This document shows, piece after piece, positions 8,956 to 20,864 of a stretch of DNA of 64,000 nucleotides. The DNA is from Lasiodiplodia sp. COLG20 (Eukaryota > Ascomycota > Dothideomycetes > Botryosphaeriales > Botryosphaeriaceae): assembly GCA_009801085.1 (NCBI GenBank), contig VNWV01000003.1, forward strand, positions 4,054,818 to 4,118,817. Reading direction: 5' to 3'. The notes under the pieces were generated by a model, which saw only the letters and a program-made list of their open reading frames with translations, was not told the DNA's origin and did not search any database. Made by a program: the position numbers and the translations under genes. The number at the start of each line of letters is the position of its first letter. Position 1 is the stretch's first letter.

Positions 8956-11900
8956 TCATGCGCCATTCGCACGTAGTAAATCAACCATTTCGCTAGACGA
9001 TGACCGAACAGCAATATCCAGCAGAGAACCATCATTTGATGTTTCGACACGTACGTCAGCCCCCCTTTCAACCAGTAACTTGGCGGCAGCGAGATTCTCA
9101 GCTTTGATCGCCACTTCAAGCGCACAGCTATAACGCTTGCCGCGTATGTTGACATTGACTCCATTGTCTAATAGAGCTCGTGCCCGCCAATCTCTTGTGC
9201 GACCCCATTCATCCTCCAGGCACGCTACAAACAGCGCATGCTCATGTTCGCCCGCGAGCTGTGTCACCGAAATTCCGCGCTTGATCAACATCACCATCAA
9301 GCTTTCCGAGGACTGTTTGCACGCAGCGTACAGTGCATTTCCATGTTCTTCGTGGGAGCAGTTGATATCTGCACCGTCGTCGAGAAGTCTGTTAATAACC
9401 TCGATCATGTCTTCGGGATGCAAGCACGACTTTGCGACTGCACATATGAGAGCATAGCCGTATTTTCCACCACGCAAATTCAAATCTGCTCCCCTACTGA
9501 TGAGGAGACTCATCGCAATGTTTTGTTTCGACCATTCTTGATGTGCGCATGCAGCCTGAAGTGCTGTGCCGTATTCGCCTCCAACCGCATTGATGTTGGC
9601 TCAATGTGAGAGAAGAAGCTTCACTATCGGTACCGGGTTGGATGAAATCGCAGCGGCTTGAAGAGCATGGCCATATTTTCCACCGTTCGCGTGAACATCT
9701 GCACCGTTCGCAAGTAAGATTTCCACTAGACGAAGCAGTCCTGCGTGGCTTGCCGCTTGCAGGGCGTTCCCAAATTCTCCACCTTTTGCATTCACATCTG
9801 CACCTTTGGCAATCAAGAGCTCCACAATTTCGGATGGACAGCAGGCGACACAAGTAGCCTGAAGCGCATTGCCATACCTGCCACCGCTAGCATTGATATC
9901 TGCTCCATGTGACAGGAAGTACTTCAGTATTAATTCGTCGCAAAAACCGGATGCGCATGCAAGATAGAGCGCCTGAGTTCCATCACGACCTGTCTTCGAC
10001 ATATCGGCGTTGTGGGCAAGCAAAAGCTGAAATATCTGCTGGTTGATAGGGTCATAGCCAGGCCTCAGCAGAGCAGCTCGAAAAGCGGTTTCGTATTCCC
10101 CTGGATGTTGAGCATTTATATCGGCTCCGTTCTTAAGGAGAAGTTCAATGAGCTCTGTACCTGTGATGTTACTGTGTGCAGATGCCACAGCAGCTATTAA
10201 TGGACTACCACAGAAGCCCCCGCCCTTGTTGACATCTGCTCCATGAGCGAGAAGCAGCTCAGTGGCACTCATGTGTCTCTTTGAAGCAGCGAGCTGCAGA
10301 ATACTGCCATATCTGTCGGAGGCTGCATTGGGATCTGCGCCGTGCTCAAGTAGGAGCTCGATCACCCTGGAAGAAGTTGTTTCAGTCTGGCCTTTATCCA
10401 GTAGAGCCACCTCCATTGCTGTCACGCAGCGACGCCCCATATTACGACCGACCCACATCCGGGCATTGACGTCTGCGCCGCTCTTCAGGAGGAGGTCAAT
10501 GATTTCGGAGCCCTTTCTCATGAATAAAGCAGAAAGGATTGCGTTTTTGCCGTCACAATCTGGAGCAATTGCGTTAGGATCGGCACCGAGTCTCAGTAAT
10601 GACTCCAGCATATCTGCCTTGCCAGCCTTTACAGCTGCCTGTAAGTACCATGCCCCGTGATTTTGAATCTCACTGGTGGTCGGCTGATGCTTGCCGGTGG
10701 TAGAGATCGATGGTGCATTTGGAACAATCGCAGATTTTGGAGATCCATCCAGTCTTTCCGTCCGGTTTATTGTTGTGTTTGATCCCTCGGTCAATATGAA
10801 TTGGAAAATATCGTTTGCCCCGCCTGCTGCTGCCTCATGGAGCAAGTATGAAAAGAATGTTCGCAATCCATCTTCTGGCACAGCGGCGTGCAATGAGATA
10901 ATGAAGTCATTACTGTCACTCACCCCGGAAGACGCTGGGCCATCTGCGGCGTTTTGCGTCGGCTTCTCGTTTATGAGATATGCCCACAGAGTCTTGAACA
11001 TGTCTGTTTGTCCTCGCCTGGCTGTTCCGACTAATGCCTGAGCGGCCGAATTGAAAAGTAACGAGCGGCCGTAAGCATGTTCGACGAGGCGTTTGAAGAC
11101 TTTTGAAAAGCTTCTTTTAGCCGCAAGCTCCATCACCTCACACAATTCTTCCTCATTAGGCTTTCGTACCAACAGCACCTCCAGCTGTGTCATGAAGTTC
11201 GCTTCTGTAAAAAGCCGCGCAGCTTGGATCATTGTGGCTACACCTCGATCTTGATTTGGTGCAAAAAGAAGCGATTTGGCCAGTTCGACATCTCCGTTGG
11301 ACAAGAGTCTCTCAAAGCTGATACGCTCTCTTTCATTCCGCGGTATCGGGTCTGCACCATGAGACAGAAGCAGCTGAGCGATGTGATTTTTGTCCCACTC
11401 TATAGCTGAGAATAGGGCTGATACACTGCGTAAGAAAGTTAGTGAACTGTGTTGTACCCTGAGGGAGGCTATGTACTACTCTTTGCCGGCTGCCCTCTGT
11501 CTATCTAGTGCATTGACATCAGCACCAAAACTGAGCAGTTTTGTCACAATTTCTTCGTTTCCCACTGCTACGGCGGCCTTCAGGGGGTCGTTGAGGGGGC
11601 TGGTCAAATTAGGATTGGCTCCATACGTAAGCAGCAGCTCAACCGCCTCGGTATTGTTCCTCGAGACAGCTCTATCGAGTGCACTTGATCCATCATGAAA
11701 ACAATTCGGATCTGCACCGTTCTCTAGCAGCTCGCGCACGACTGCAATTGGCCGATCGCCGTAGAAGATAGCAGCTTGAAGAGCGGAGATATTTTGCCCA
11801 TGCCCGACCAGTCGGTTGACGGCAACGCCCTTCCGTAGCAATAATAAGACAATGTTTGCGTTCTGTGTCCAACTGCAGGCGACCTTGAGCGTTGACTGAC

Positions 11901-14429
11901 CTTCTAAATTCCTGGCATGAACAGAGCTAGGCTTCGCCTCAACCAGACGGGAAAGAATGTCTGCGAGGTCCAAAGCACACGCTACAAATACCATTGTTGC
12001 ATCATCAGACACAAGAGACTCCGGATACAGGGGAAGGAAACCGCCATGATCCAGGAATATAAGCTTCCGCTCTTCTGTCACTTCTTTCAGCCAGCTCTCA
12101 AGAGTACGAACATCACGTACCAAGAACTCGACTAGAATCTCGGCGAGTCGAGCGGAAATGACTCCAGTTGCTAACTTCCGCACATTTAGAAGCCAATTTA
12201 CCGAAGGATATGACACAGGTCGAAACCCTAATTCGCATGTTTGTTTCAAGTAATCCAAACACGCCTCGACATTGGCTTCGATGCTTTTGAAAGGGGAAAA
12301 TTCGGAGATGGAGGTTTCGAAGTACTCCCGGACAGACAAGTGCGCAAAACGAAGAACATTCATCTCTTTGTCATGTGTTATGAGATGGAATGTCAGTCCA
12401 AAGACTTTCTCGGGTTGTCGAAGTGCTGCATTCGGCGCAGGCTCCAACATATTAGCCATGTCGACAGGATTCCATGGCTCGCCACTGCTCAGCATCAGGT
12501 GAAAGACTTTTTTGGCGTCGGCTTCGTACTGCGGATCAATGTCTCTAAGATCTGACATGTTTCGCTGATAGATGTCATGATAAATCCCCGTCAAATCTTT
12601 GGGAAGGGCTCCAAGGCGCTGGCGGATATCCTCTTCTGTGAGGAGCTTGCACAGGTATTGGAGCTGCAGCTCTGCCCAGCGAAACCTAGCGTTGAATTAG
12701 CTCTAGATAATATGAAGGAGGTGTACGTCAAACTTACATTCCTTGAGCCTGCGCCTTCAATATTTGTTTGATGTCATTTCGCAAAGCATCCGAGATCTTT
12801 CTCGCTCTCAACAACCTTCTTGGTTTACCATCGACACGTCTGTCGACTTCATCATCCACAAAGGCCGCAAGGTCGACTTGATTGTCGGAAGACAGAATTT
12901 CTTTGTTGGGATAGTCTCTAAGCCAACAGACAAGATCCGAGTCGTTGCGGCTGGAAACAAAAATCTTGACAAGGCTTTGGCTCTCTCGTAAGATGGTCTC
13001 CAGTGCATCGATGAGTTCAAATCGTAGGCTTGTATCACACTCATCCAGGGCATCCAGAACGATAAATGTGATGGTTCGAGATTTTATGATGTCGATTATG
13101 AGATCCAGGGTGTCGCCGAGGTCAAAGAAGGAACCCCGCTCTTTGTCGAATTTGTCCATGACAGATCTCGGTAGAGTCTTCGTGGTTCGCGGTGAGGAAA
13201 GCTGCCTCAAGATGCTTCGCAAGATATCAGTCGGATCAGCTCTTTCCTTCTCGGCAGGATTCCTGGTGCAGTAGAAATAGACTGGGTGAGATGATGGACA
13301 ATGTGTTGATTCCTCAATAAGCTTCTCCAGTATGACGGACACCAGACAGCTTTTTCCAGATCCAGGGATGCCATGAAGCCATAAAATCTCTGATGCGCTT
13401 GATGAGAACCAGTTCTTCACCACCTGGTGATCCAGAAGCCACTTTCCGGTGCCTGGTAGAACGTTTCTGCTGACTTTGGCGTGATGCTGAGGGTATGGTA
13501 TAGTTGAGATGGAATCCAGAATACGGTCTCGCTTCATTTCGTCCAAAGAATCTTGGGTTTCCTCCACGTACGTCTCGATTCTCGCGACAGGCATCTTGAT
13601 GTCATTCATCACCCGGAGGAGCTCCTCATTTCGATTTTGCGATTTGGTAATGTGTGAGATGAGTCCTTCGGATTGTACAAGTGTTGCGCTGCGTTCTACC
13701 AAGGTCCACTGATTCGCTATGCGTTCAGATAAAGCGTTCAGATCGGATTCAGAGTCCAGAACATTTTTTAATACACGCTCTTCACAAAGGTCTTAGTAAT
13801 GAGTGCCTTGATATGGATCATGGGTAACCTACTCATCCTGCTCTGGTCGTGGTGACACAAGGCCTTTGCCAACGAGGACCAGCAGAGGGTGTATAGCTTT
13901 ATCAAACTGGCCTTGAGGGATTCGGTCGCTGCAGAAGTCCCGGTGAGATACAGACATTCATGAATCACACCTAACGGTATCGCTCGAGCAACGTCTTCTA
14001 CAATCTCCAGAACAGCAGCTTGTCGTTGGATGTCGTTTATTGAAGCTTGAAGAATGAAACGCACCGCGGCCCAGGGCAGTGCCGCATGGGCAGGATCGTA
14101 CTGGACAGCGGCATCGCCGACCTCAACGAACTTCTTCACCCATCGTGCAACCTTTGCGAAGATGTCGTGCAGAAAGACAACCTCTCCACTTTTTCTCTTG
14201 AAGGAGATTCGATTGTTCCAAGTATCTTGTCCCCTTTTCTCGACGATCTGGAGCACATCCACTGGCTTTGTGTCTTGGGTATGCTTGCTGATAATGTCTT
14301 TCTCTTCTGGCTCAAGGTCTTGGAGGGCGGCTTCCCATAGGTTCCTTCCAAGTTCAGTAAGCGTACCAGTAGAGATAACCCAACTTACAAGGCTGGATGG
14401 GCAGCCTGGCCCGTTGGATGCGCAGACAT
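8956..14429 (-). CDS. NLR-type protein: NACHT_N-like domain, NACHT NTPase, ankyrin repeats (one in-frame stop)
   Basis: Five exons (14429-14389, 14344-13833, 13779-12738, 12685-11480, 11425-8956) join in frame. The N-terminal domain (residues about 15-180) has LWEAALQDL, VGDAAVQYDPAHAALPW and IPLGVIHECLYL, as in fungal NACHT_N/NWD proteins. The NACHT follows: Walker A GIPGSGKS, Walker B FIVLDALDECD, sensor VKIFVSSRND. After a winged-helix-like stretch (FRWAELQLQYLCKL) come more than 15 ankyrin repeats with GADVNAxGG(K/E)(Y/F)GxALQAA units. A TGA at 9603-9601 replaces the Gly codon of the consensus LLLSHGAN. Translation would stop after 1,541 residues, yet the frame stays open with four or five more repeats to 8956 (1,756 residues). 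Such proteins act in nonself recognition and heterokaryon incompatibility. Introns are 44-68 bp. The short exon 1 is the least certain part. Confidence 0.85.
13780..13832 (-). other. intron 2 of the NLR gene (53 bp)
   Basis: Donor GTAGGT, branch TTACTAAG, acceptor GTGAAG on the minus strand. It joins the N-terminal domain to the helix leading into NACHT, in phase 1. Confidence 0.7.
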
Positions 14430-15152
14430 CGTGTCCACCCGGTTTTGCCTGCTTCTCGCAGCGAACTGCTCGCGCAGCCGGAAGTAATTGCCCAACAAAC
14501 AACGTGAAAGGTACTGGATGGATTGCGACGGTGTACCTCGTATATTCTGGAGGGAGGAGATGACAGAGAAAGCGTTGTTGAAGCCGAGCTGTAGACAGAT
14601 TGTGGACACTTAGGCAGCAGTCCTACACCAAGACACAAAGCTGCCCGAGCAGTCTCGTGTGTGGTTTCACGGGCAGCCCCGCACTCAGCCTTGTGCACGC
14701 AGCACAGCCCCGCTGTCGGCTGTTCGAGCTACTCAGCATTGATTGGACGGCGACAATCATCAACCAGAGACTTTGGCCAATGGCGGCATCCCACGTCTGC
14801 TTACATGCTTTTGTACGACGCATATCATGTTAACCGACCATGAAGCTTCCAGTGTCATGACAAGAGCCCAGTATGCCGTCTCATTGATTATCTCAACAAG
14901 CCAATCACACCATTGTCCTTCGATCTACTGTATTACTTGGCTCACTTTCATCGTTACGTTCTAGAAAAGTACATCTCCGTCCCATCCAAACTACTGACGC
15001 CGTCCGTATCGCCGTAGCCCTCGCTGAACTCTCGCTACTCTTAATAGACACGCTAGTTTAGCTTACTATACTCTTTGCCGACCTACTATTATTATCTTCT
15101 GAAATCATCATCATCATCAGATCTCTGGCTGTAGGCAAACAAAATCCCCATC
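14430..15152. other. intergenic between NLR start and P450 end
   Basis: It contains the NLR promoter on the minus strand. The piece around 15030-15120 is TA-rich (ctagtttagcttactatac) and looks mutated, possibly an old repeat. No gene is seen. Confidence 0.45.
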
Positions 15153-16790
15153 CTACCCCCTCGCCTCCCTCAGCCTCAGCTTCACGCCACCACTCGGCGC
15201 GCACGTCAGCGTCATGCGGTATCCCGGCGCCCCATCCACGTCCTCAGCCTCCAGCGCATCAAACCTCTGCAGCAAGCGCACCACGACGTAGCCCGCCTCA
15301 GTAAGCGCAAACTGCTGCCCGATGCAAATGCGCGGACCGCCATTGAACGGGAGGTACTCCCACCCCGCCTTCCGCCCCTCCCACCGCTCGGGCCGAAACT
15401 CGTCTGCATCCGCGCCCCACAGGTCGTTCCGCTTATGCATGACATGCGTGCTGTAAACGACCTCGGTCCCCTTCGGAACGAAGACGGGGGACCGGCCGTC
15501 CGGCCCGCCGCCGGTGGGGAGGCTGGTATCGACGGCGGCGCGGCGCTGGTTGATCGGGACGACCGTGTACAGCCTGAGCGCTTCCTTCAGCGTGTGCTGG
15601 AGGTAGGACGAGCTCTTCAGGCTTTCGAAGGTGATGGTTGTATCGGGCTCGTGGTCGACGTAGGGGCCGAAGTCGTCGATGACGGCGCGGCGGAGCTTGG
15701 CGAAGACGTCGGGGTGGCGGGCGAGCGTGAAGAAGACCCACGACAGCAGCGATGCCGTCGTGTCGCGGCCCGCGAGCAGCACGTTGAGCAGCTGGTCGCG
15801 CAGCTCGGCCCTGTCCTGCGTCTCGGCCGCGATGGCGTCGAGGAACACGTACGGCTGTTTGTTCTGCCGCCGCTGATCCTCCGTCTTGCGAAGACCTTGT
15901 TTCTGCTGCTGTAGTGCCAAATCAACGTAGCCGTCGACGAACTCGTGCACTACCTTAACTTGCTTGCGGAAGTCCGCGTTGTGAGCTAGCCAGTAGTTGT
16001 CGCCGTATCTGCCGGCCCGGAAGAGTAGGTGCTGTGCCCGGTCGAAGGCGTAGGTGAATCTTTTTTCGCTACGCGTCGCTCCATCGTCATCCCCAGCCAT
16101 TTGACTACCGACAGTCTCGCCGAAGAGGAACTCGGTCGCAGCGTCAATCGTCAAGCGGAAGAAGAGCACTTGCAAGTCGACAACGTCGGTCCAGCCGTCC
16201 GGCTTCACGGGTAGCGCGTTGAACAAATTTTGAACATGCTTCTCCTCGAGCTCAAGGTCGTTGATCTGCTGGCGTGAGAATTGAGGACGGAGCATGGCGC
16301 GAGAATGCTCCCATGACTTTCCATCCGAAGCGAACTATGGGGGATTAGCTTGGTGACTCGAAAGTGTTAACACACTTACAATACCGTGCCCTAGCATTGG
16401 CTCAAAGTTTCCGTTTCTTCCCTTTCCCAGCTCAAAATCCCTGAAGCTTGTTGCGAGCAGGGTCTGGATGTTTTTCGGCTCGCAGGTGAAGATGTTTCTC
16501 TGGCCGAGGACATGCTCTTGGAATGTTGTGACGAGGCGGCCCTCTCGTTCGCTGACATCGTGAACGCGTTGAATCATGTACTCTGGCAGGTAGTGTTTGC
16601 TGCCTGCGCTCAAGATCAATTGCAGATTGTAGATACCGAAAGGGTCGCCAGGTGTGTGCGTGGGCGCTGGTTTGCAGCCGAGCTCCTGACTTTTGAGCGA
16701 CTGGCGACGCTTTACGAGGATGTAGTTGACTACTTTGAAAAGAATGAGGGCGGCGGCAGCCCAAATGCCAATAAAATGTGAAAGCTTCAT
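15153..16790 (-). CDS. cytochrome P450, CYP52-type (alkane/fatty-acid hydroxylase-like)
   Basis: Two exons (16790-16380, 16334-15153) give 530 residues. The first 25 residues form a membrane anchor (FIGIWAAAALILFKVVNYIL). The join at GTAAGT/CCATAG restores [28 protein letters not shown], a hallmark of CYP52 and related fungal families. Further motifs are I-helix LLAGRDTTASLLSW, K-helix ExxR in KEALRLY, PERF-like FRPERWEGRK, and haem loop FNGGPRICIGQQFALTEA with its Cys ligand. CYP52-type enzymes omega-hydroxylate fatty acids and alkanes in the ER with NADPH-P450 reductase; the substrate here is not determined. TTTAAATAA lies 60-75 bp upstream of the ATG. The MDR gene is divergent across a 650-bp shared promoter. 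Confidence 0.92.
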
Positions 16791-17439
16791 CGTTGTGATA
16801 AGATTGTTCGTTACGTTTTGTCTGTAGACTGCCTGCTTTGGGAACGATGTTTAAGGGCGTTTAAATAACATAGGCATCCACGCTCCTATTTCTCCTGCTT
16901 TGTCTCCTTCCACATTTTCATGCAAGCGATGAATCAAAAAACATGCACGAATGTATCAATGTGGGGCAGTCGAGTTGGCATACGATTTTGTCTCGGAAGG
17001 CAGTATTCCGCAGACCCGGGCGATCTTATTCCTTTTAACGGATGCTCACCGTAAATGACCTTATTGGTGTAACACCACGAAACAGGCTTCCCGGACCGTA
17101 GGTACGCACTTGGATTCACAGCGGATTTGACGATACCTCGGAACGACCAGACACTGCGCGCCGAGGTATGATTACAATAAAAACGCGACCTTTTGTGGCC
17201 CCTCATGCTAGTGGCACTAGTGTCACTGTACAAGCAATTTCAGCCTTGGCAGTTGCACTAGGTGATAAGGGTTCTCCAGCTTGGTAATCACACCATAGAC
17301 TCAAAGCTTAGTTTCCTTCGGCCTCAAATGAGACCGACGGCAATTTGGATTACGCCGGATCCCACTTTAAAAATGGTTGCACGAATATAGAGAGTATGAG
17401 CAATCCCTCACACAACTCACACCATCTCATATCTACACC
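16791..17439. promoter_or_regulatory. divergent promoter region, P450 (-) and MDR (+)
   Basis: This 649-bp gap separates two start codons pointing apart. A TTTAAATAA box lies near 16858-16866 for the P450 and a TTTAAAAA box near 17364 for the MDR. Shared control is an inference from layout only. Confidence 0.45.
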
Positions 17440-18528
17440 ATGAAGGCCATCGTTGCAGATCGCGGCATCATCAACAGGTTTGCGAATTTGGCGTCGGGAA
17501 AATCGATCGGACGGGGTACCAAGATAAAAGAAGTTCCAAAGCCCATCATTTCCAGCCGGGAACTTCTGATCAAGGTGCGGGCTACCGCGATAAACCCAAT
17601 CGACTACAAGTTCATCGATTTCATCGCTCCAGCAGGAAGCCTCATCGGCTGCGACTTTGCTGGTGAGGTAGTCGAGGTCGGAGCGGATTCCCCAGGAGAC
17701 TGGCGAGTGGGCGACCGTGCAGCTGGATTCGTGCAGGGTGGAGTCAGCAACGACTATGGTGCATTCGCCGAGTACGTCAAAGCCGAAGCAGACCTGGTGT
17801 GGAAGGTCCCGGCGGGACTGAGCGACCAGGAAGCTGCAACTTACGGTGTATCAGCCGTCACGGCGATGCAGGCCCTCAACCTTCATCTGGGCGTTCCGTG
17901 GGTGGACGAAATCACGGATACGAGTACGGCGGAAAAGAAGGGGGCCTCGATCTTCATTTACGCCGGGTCCAGCACCGTGGGCCTCCTCGCCATCCAGATC
18001 GCAAAGAAAGCCGGCTACACAGTTGTCACCACTGCGTCGCCCCATTCCTTCGACCTAGTCAAGCGTTATGGTGCAGACAAAGTCTTCGACTACCGATCGG
18101 ACACGGCTATCCGCGACATCACACGGGCCTTCCCTGACATGACGACTGCTTTGGACTGTTTTTCTGAAGGCAGCTCTACCGATTTCTGCGCCAACGTTAT
18201 CAAGGGCAGGGGCGGAAAAGTCATTACGCTCCTCGACAGTGGCAAGACGAAAATACCTGGTGTCGAAGTTCAGATGATCATGTCCTTCCAACTGTTGGGC
18301 CGATCGTTCGCCTGGCTCCCACCAATTGGACCGAAATTCCCGGCTTCGGAAAAAGATCGCCAGGCCCTCGCTCGTTTCTACGCTACTCTGGCGGACCACG
18401 TCAGTGATATCAAGCCTCCGCCACTGAAGGTGCTCGACGGCGATTTTGACAGGATTACGGAAGCATTGGACCAGCTCCGAGCGGGAAAGGTATCAGGCTG
18501 TAAGCTTGTTGTAAACTATTCTAACTGA
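17440..18528 (+). CDS. NADPH-dependent MDR, enoyl reductase / quinone oxidoreductase-like
   Basis: One exon encodes 362 residues from the ATG at 17440; the frame is open upstream, but family alignment begins at MKAIVADRG. The GroES-like half has LLIKVRATAINPIDYKFIDF and IGCDFAGEVVEVG, where zinc-dependent relatives keep a Cys ligand. The Zn ligands are absent, as in TOXD/LovC-type enoyl reductases. The Rossmann half has FIYAGSSTVGLLAIQIAKKAGYTV and VITLLDSGKT. Such proteins act either as trans enoyl reductases for polyketide synthases or as stand-alone reductases of enones. No PKS is in view, so the partner is unknown. Confidence 0.88.
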   Translation: MKAIVADRGIINRFANLASGKSIGRGTKIKEVPKPIISSRELLIKVRATAINPIDYKFIDFIAPAGSLIGCDFAGEVVEVGADSPGDWRVGDRAAGFVQGGVSNDYGAFAEYVKAEADLVWKVPAGLSDQEAATYGVSAVTAMQALNLHLGVPWVDEITDTSTAEKKGASIFIYAGSSTVGLLAIQIAKKAGYTVVTTASPHSFDLVKRYGADKVFDYRSDTAIRDITRAFPDMTTALDCFSEGSSTDFCANVIKGRGGKVITLLDSGKTKIPGVEVQMIMSFQLLGRSFAWLPPIGPKFPASEKDRQALARFYATLADHVSDIKPPPLKVLDGDFDRITEALDQLRAGKVSGCKLVVNYSN

Positions 18529-18891
18529 TTCTATTCTCATTCGCTATGTATACGCTAGTTAGCTGTTCTGCACTGAAGTGCCTACCTAATGACATGTCTA
18601 TTACGAATATTCTTGAGCCGTTGTTGGTAGGCGGGATGACCAAGGAGGGTATTTAGTGCTCTCTTTCATACAGCTCAATACATAACCCGTTCACCTCCCC
18701 CAGCATCGCGCATCAGCCAGCCACACACCGCGTAGCATACGAAAGGGTCTCATTCCCCTATATTGCCTGATTTGCTCTGATGGATCATGTAACACGTCAA
18801 TGTTTATTGGTATTAAGTAATGACTGCTTAACTCTCTACTTGATGATACTAAAGATTACTAATTTACATTAAAAAACAGGTGCGTTTCGAT
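18529..18891. other. convergent 3' flanks, no gene
   Basis: This 363-bp gap between two converging genes is AT-rich around 18780-18880, consistent with 3' ends and polyadenylation. Nothing else is seen. Confidence 0.5.
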
Positions 18892-19830
18892 CTAATAGCC
18901 GTGCTTCTTAAACTCATCTTCTGTCCACTCCCACAATTCTTCAGCCAGGCGGCGATCCCGCATCATCGAGTTTCCCTCATGCTCCTTGCCCACAGGAAAG
19001 TACATCGCGCCGCTCTTGACATCGCCGCGCGGCGCAGTGCTAGCCCACAGCTGGTTCAACGCCCCCGTAGCCACGTCCACAAACGCAACCTTTCCGACCA
19101 GCCGAAACAGCCACGTAAACAGCGGCTGGTCGCTCGGTCCGTCCGCGATGCCCGTCTTGACGACGCCCGGGTGTAGGGCGACGGACAGGATGCTCGGATA
19201 ACGCTCGGCCAGCATCTGGGTGAAGTAGACGTTGGCGAGCTTGGACTGGCCGTAGCGCCCCACGATGCCCAGGTCCGGCAGCGTCGTTTTGTTTTGGGCG
19301 AGCAGCAGGCCGCGGGGCTTCGGCGCAGATGTGTACGCAGTGGAGCTGACGTTGACGATGCGGACGTCGCTGCCAGGCTGGGCGGCCGTCTCCAGTAGCA
19401 GCGGCATGAGCAGCTTGGTCAGCAGGGCCGGGCCCATGTGGTTGGTGCCGAACTGGATCTCGTAGCCGTCCGCGGTTAGCGCGGGCGGCGCGGCGAAGAT
19501 GCCGGCGTTGTTCAGCAGCAGATCCAGGCGCTTGTTCTCCGCGAGGAAGGCGGCGGAGGCGTGTTTAACTGATGCGAAGGACGAGAGGTCTATGGGCAGG
19601 AAGTGGACGTTGGCGTTGGGTATCTCGCGTTTGATGTCGGCGATGGCGGCCTTGGCTTTGCTCTCGCTGCGCGCGCCCATGTAGATCTTGTCGGGGTTGT
19701 GTTTTGCCAGCTGCCGTATCGACTCTTTTCCCAACCCGTTGTTGCCGCCTGTCACGATGGCGACTCTTCCCGACAGATCGGGAATGTTTTTGCTGGGGTC
19801 GAAGACGACGGATCTGCGAAACAGAGGCAT
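18892..19830 (-). CDS. short-chain dehydrogenase/reductase (retinol dehydrogenase/WW-oxidoreductase-like)
   Basis: One exon gives 312 residues from MPLFRRSVVFDPSKNIPDLSG at 19830. The frame is open to 19953, but the extra N-terminus looks like leader. Cofactor motif VAIVTGGNNGLGKES (about residue 23), LLLNNAGIFAAP, VNVSSTAYTS with the catalytic Ser, and YGQSK with catalytic Tyr and Lys are all present. SVALHPGVVKTGIADG follows, as in the retinol-dehydrogenase-like branch. It is expected to be an NAD(P)(H) oxidoreductase. Its substrate is unknown. The next SDR is divergent, 1 kb away. Confidence 0.9.
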   Translation of the reverse strand: MPLFRRSVVFDPSKNIPDLSGRVAIVTGGNNGLGKESIRQLAKHNPDKIYMGARSESKAKAAIADIKREIPNANVHFLPIDLSSFASVKHASAAFLAENKRLDLLLNNAGIFAAPPALTADGYEIQFGTNHMGPALLTKLLMPLLLETAAQPGSDVRIVNVSSTAYTSAPKPRGLLLAQNKTTLPDLGIVGRYGQSKLANVYFTQMLAERYPSILSVALHPGVVKTGIADGPSDQPLFTWLFRLVGKVAFVDVATGALNQLWASTAPRGDVKSGAMYFPVGKEHEGNSMMRDRRLAEELWEWTEDEFKKHGY

Positions 19831-20864
19831 GTTTTCTTTCTCAGGGGGTGGGGTTGAAGGAAGTGGTTTGTAATAAATGTAAGACGCAGGAGGACGGAGG
19901 GATACAAAGATTTCAATGCGGTGGGAATTGAAAGTTATGAGCAAAATCCTCAAAGAACGCCCAAAATGCTAATATATTGCGGCATCCAAACGACTGACTT
20001 ACAACGAACCGTTTGGAAAGAAACTGGAAGAAGAGCACAACCATGACAAAGCGAACACATGCCTTTATCTCTCGGCGGGTTTATTGTGCCGCATCCGTGG
20101 GCTCAAGGTATGATTGAAACCACTAAAAATCACGTCGTTTGAAAGTCAGGGATGGAATTTCTTCTTTACGCTGCTTTAGTGCGTAATATGAGCTGTTAGA
20201 TAGAGGGTAATAAAGCAAAGTTGGCTGAATAATCCTGACGACTGCGGAGCATACCTTGTGCACAATAAGCTCACTGGCCTACTCGGTAGCGAACGACAGC
20301 AGACATTCCAAAATAATTCCGAGTGTACCGTTCGCGCATTATTGACGTGTGTCGGATTAGGGGTTGACGCGCTACATCTCCTGTGCCGGTTTCCACGGAT
20401 GCACCGCTCGCTCTTGCGCTGAAGCTCCTAGCATACGCTCGGGGCATGAATGAGAATGGACCCAGACATGGATAGTTTCGAATACGAGTACGTCGGTTTG
20501 CACTATCTGTTAGTACATTAGATCTGTCGGAGAGATTGTTGCTCCGCCCTCGGGAGTCGTGAAGGAAATTTGACTCGTGGCCGACTCTTGGTTGGTTCAC
20601 TGATTAGTGAGCACGATCCCCACCCTCGGCCCACGTCCAACTACAGTTCGGGTTCTCGCGCACGCGAAAAGCCGAGTGATTTGTTACGATTCGATCGTTC
20701 ACTTCTATGAGCTTCTTGAAACGAGCTGGTGGTAGCAGTAGCGTTATTTGCTTTGTTCTCGAAATATCATAAAAGGTGTTGGCAGACACGATGCGTTGTC
20801 TTAAGATCCAACAGTTTCGTTCGTACTTGTCATACAATCAAACACAATCTCATTCTTTCCGAAA
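19831..20864. other. divergent intergenic between two SDR genes
   Basis: About 1 kb with no supported gene; open frames at 20271-20600 and 20604-20837 on the minus strand have no recognisable content. It must contain both SDR promoters. Confidence 0.5.
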
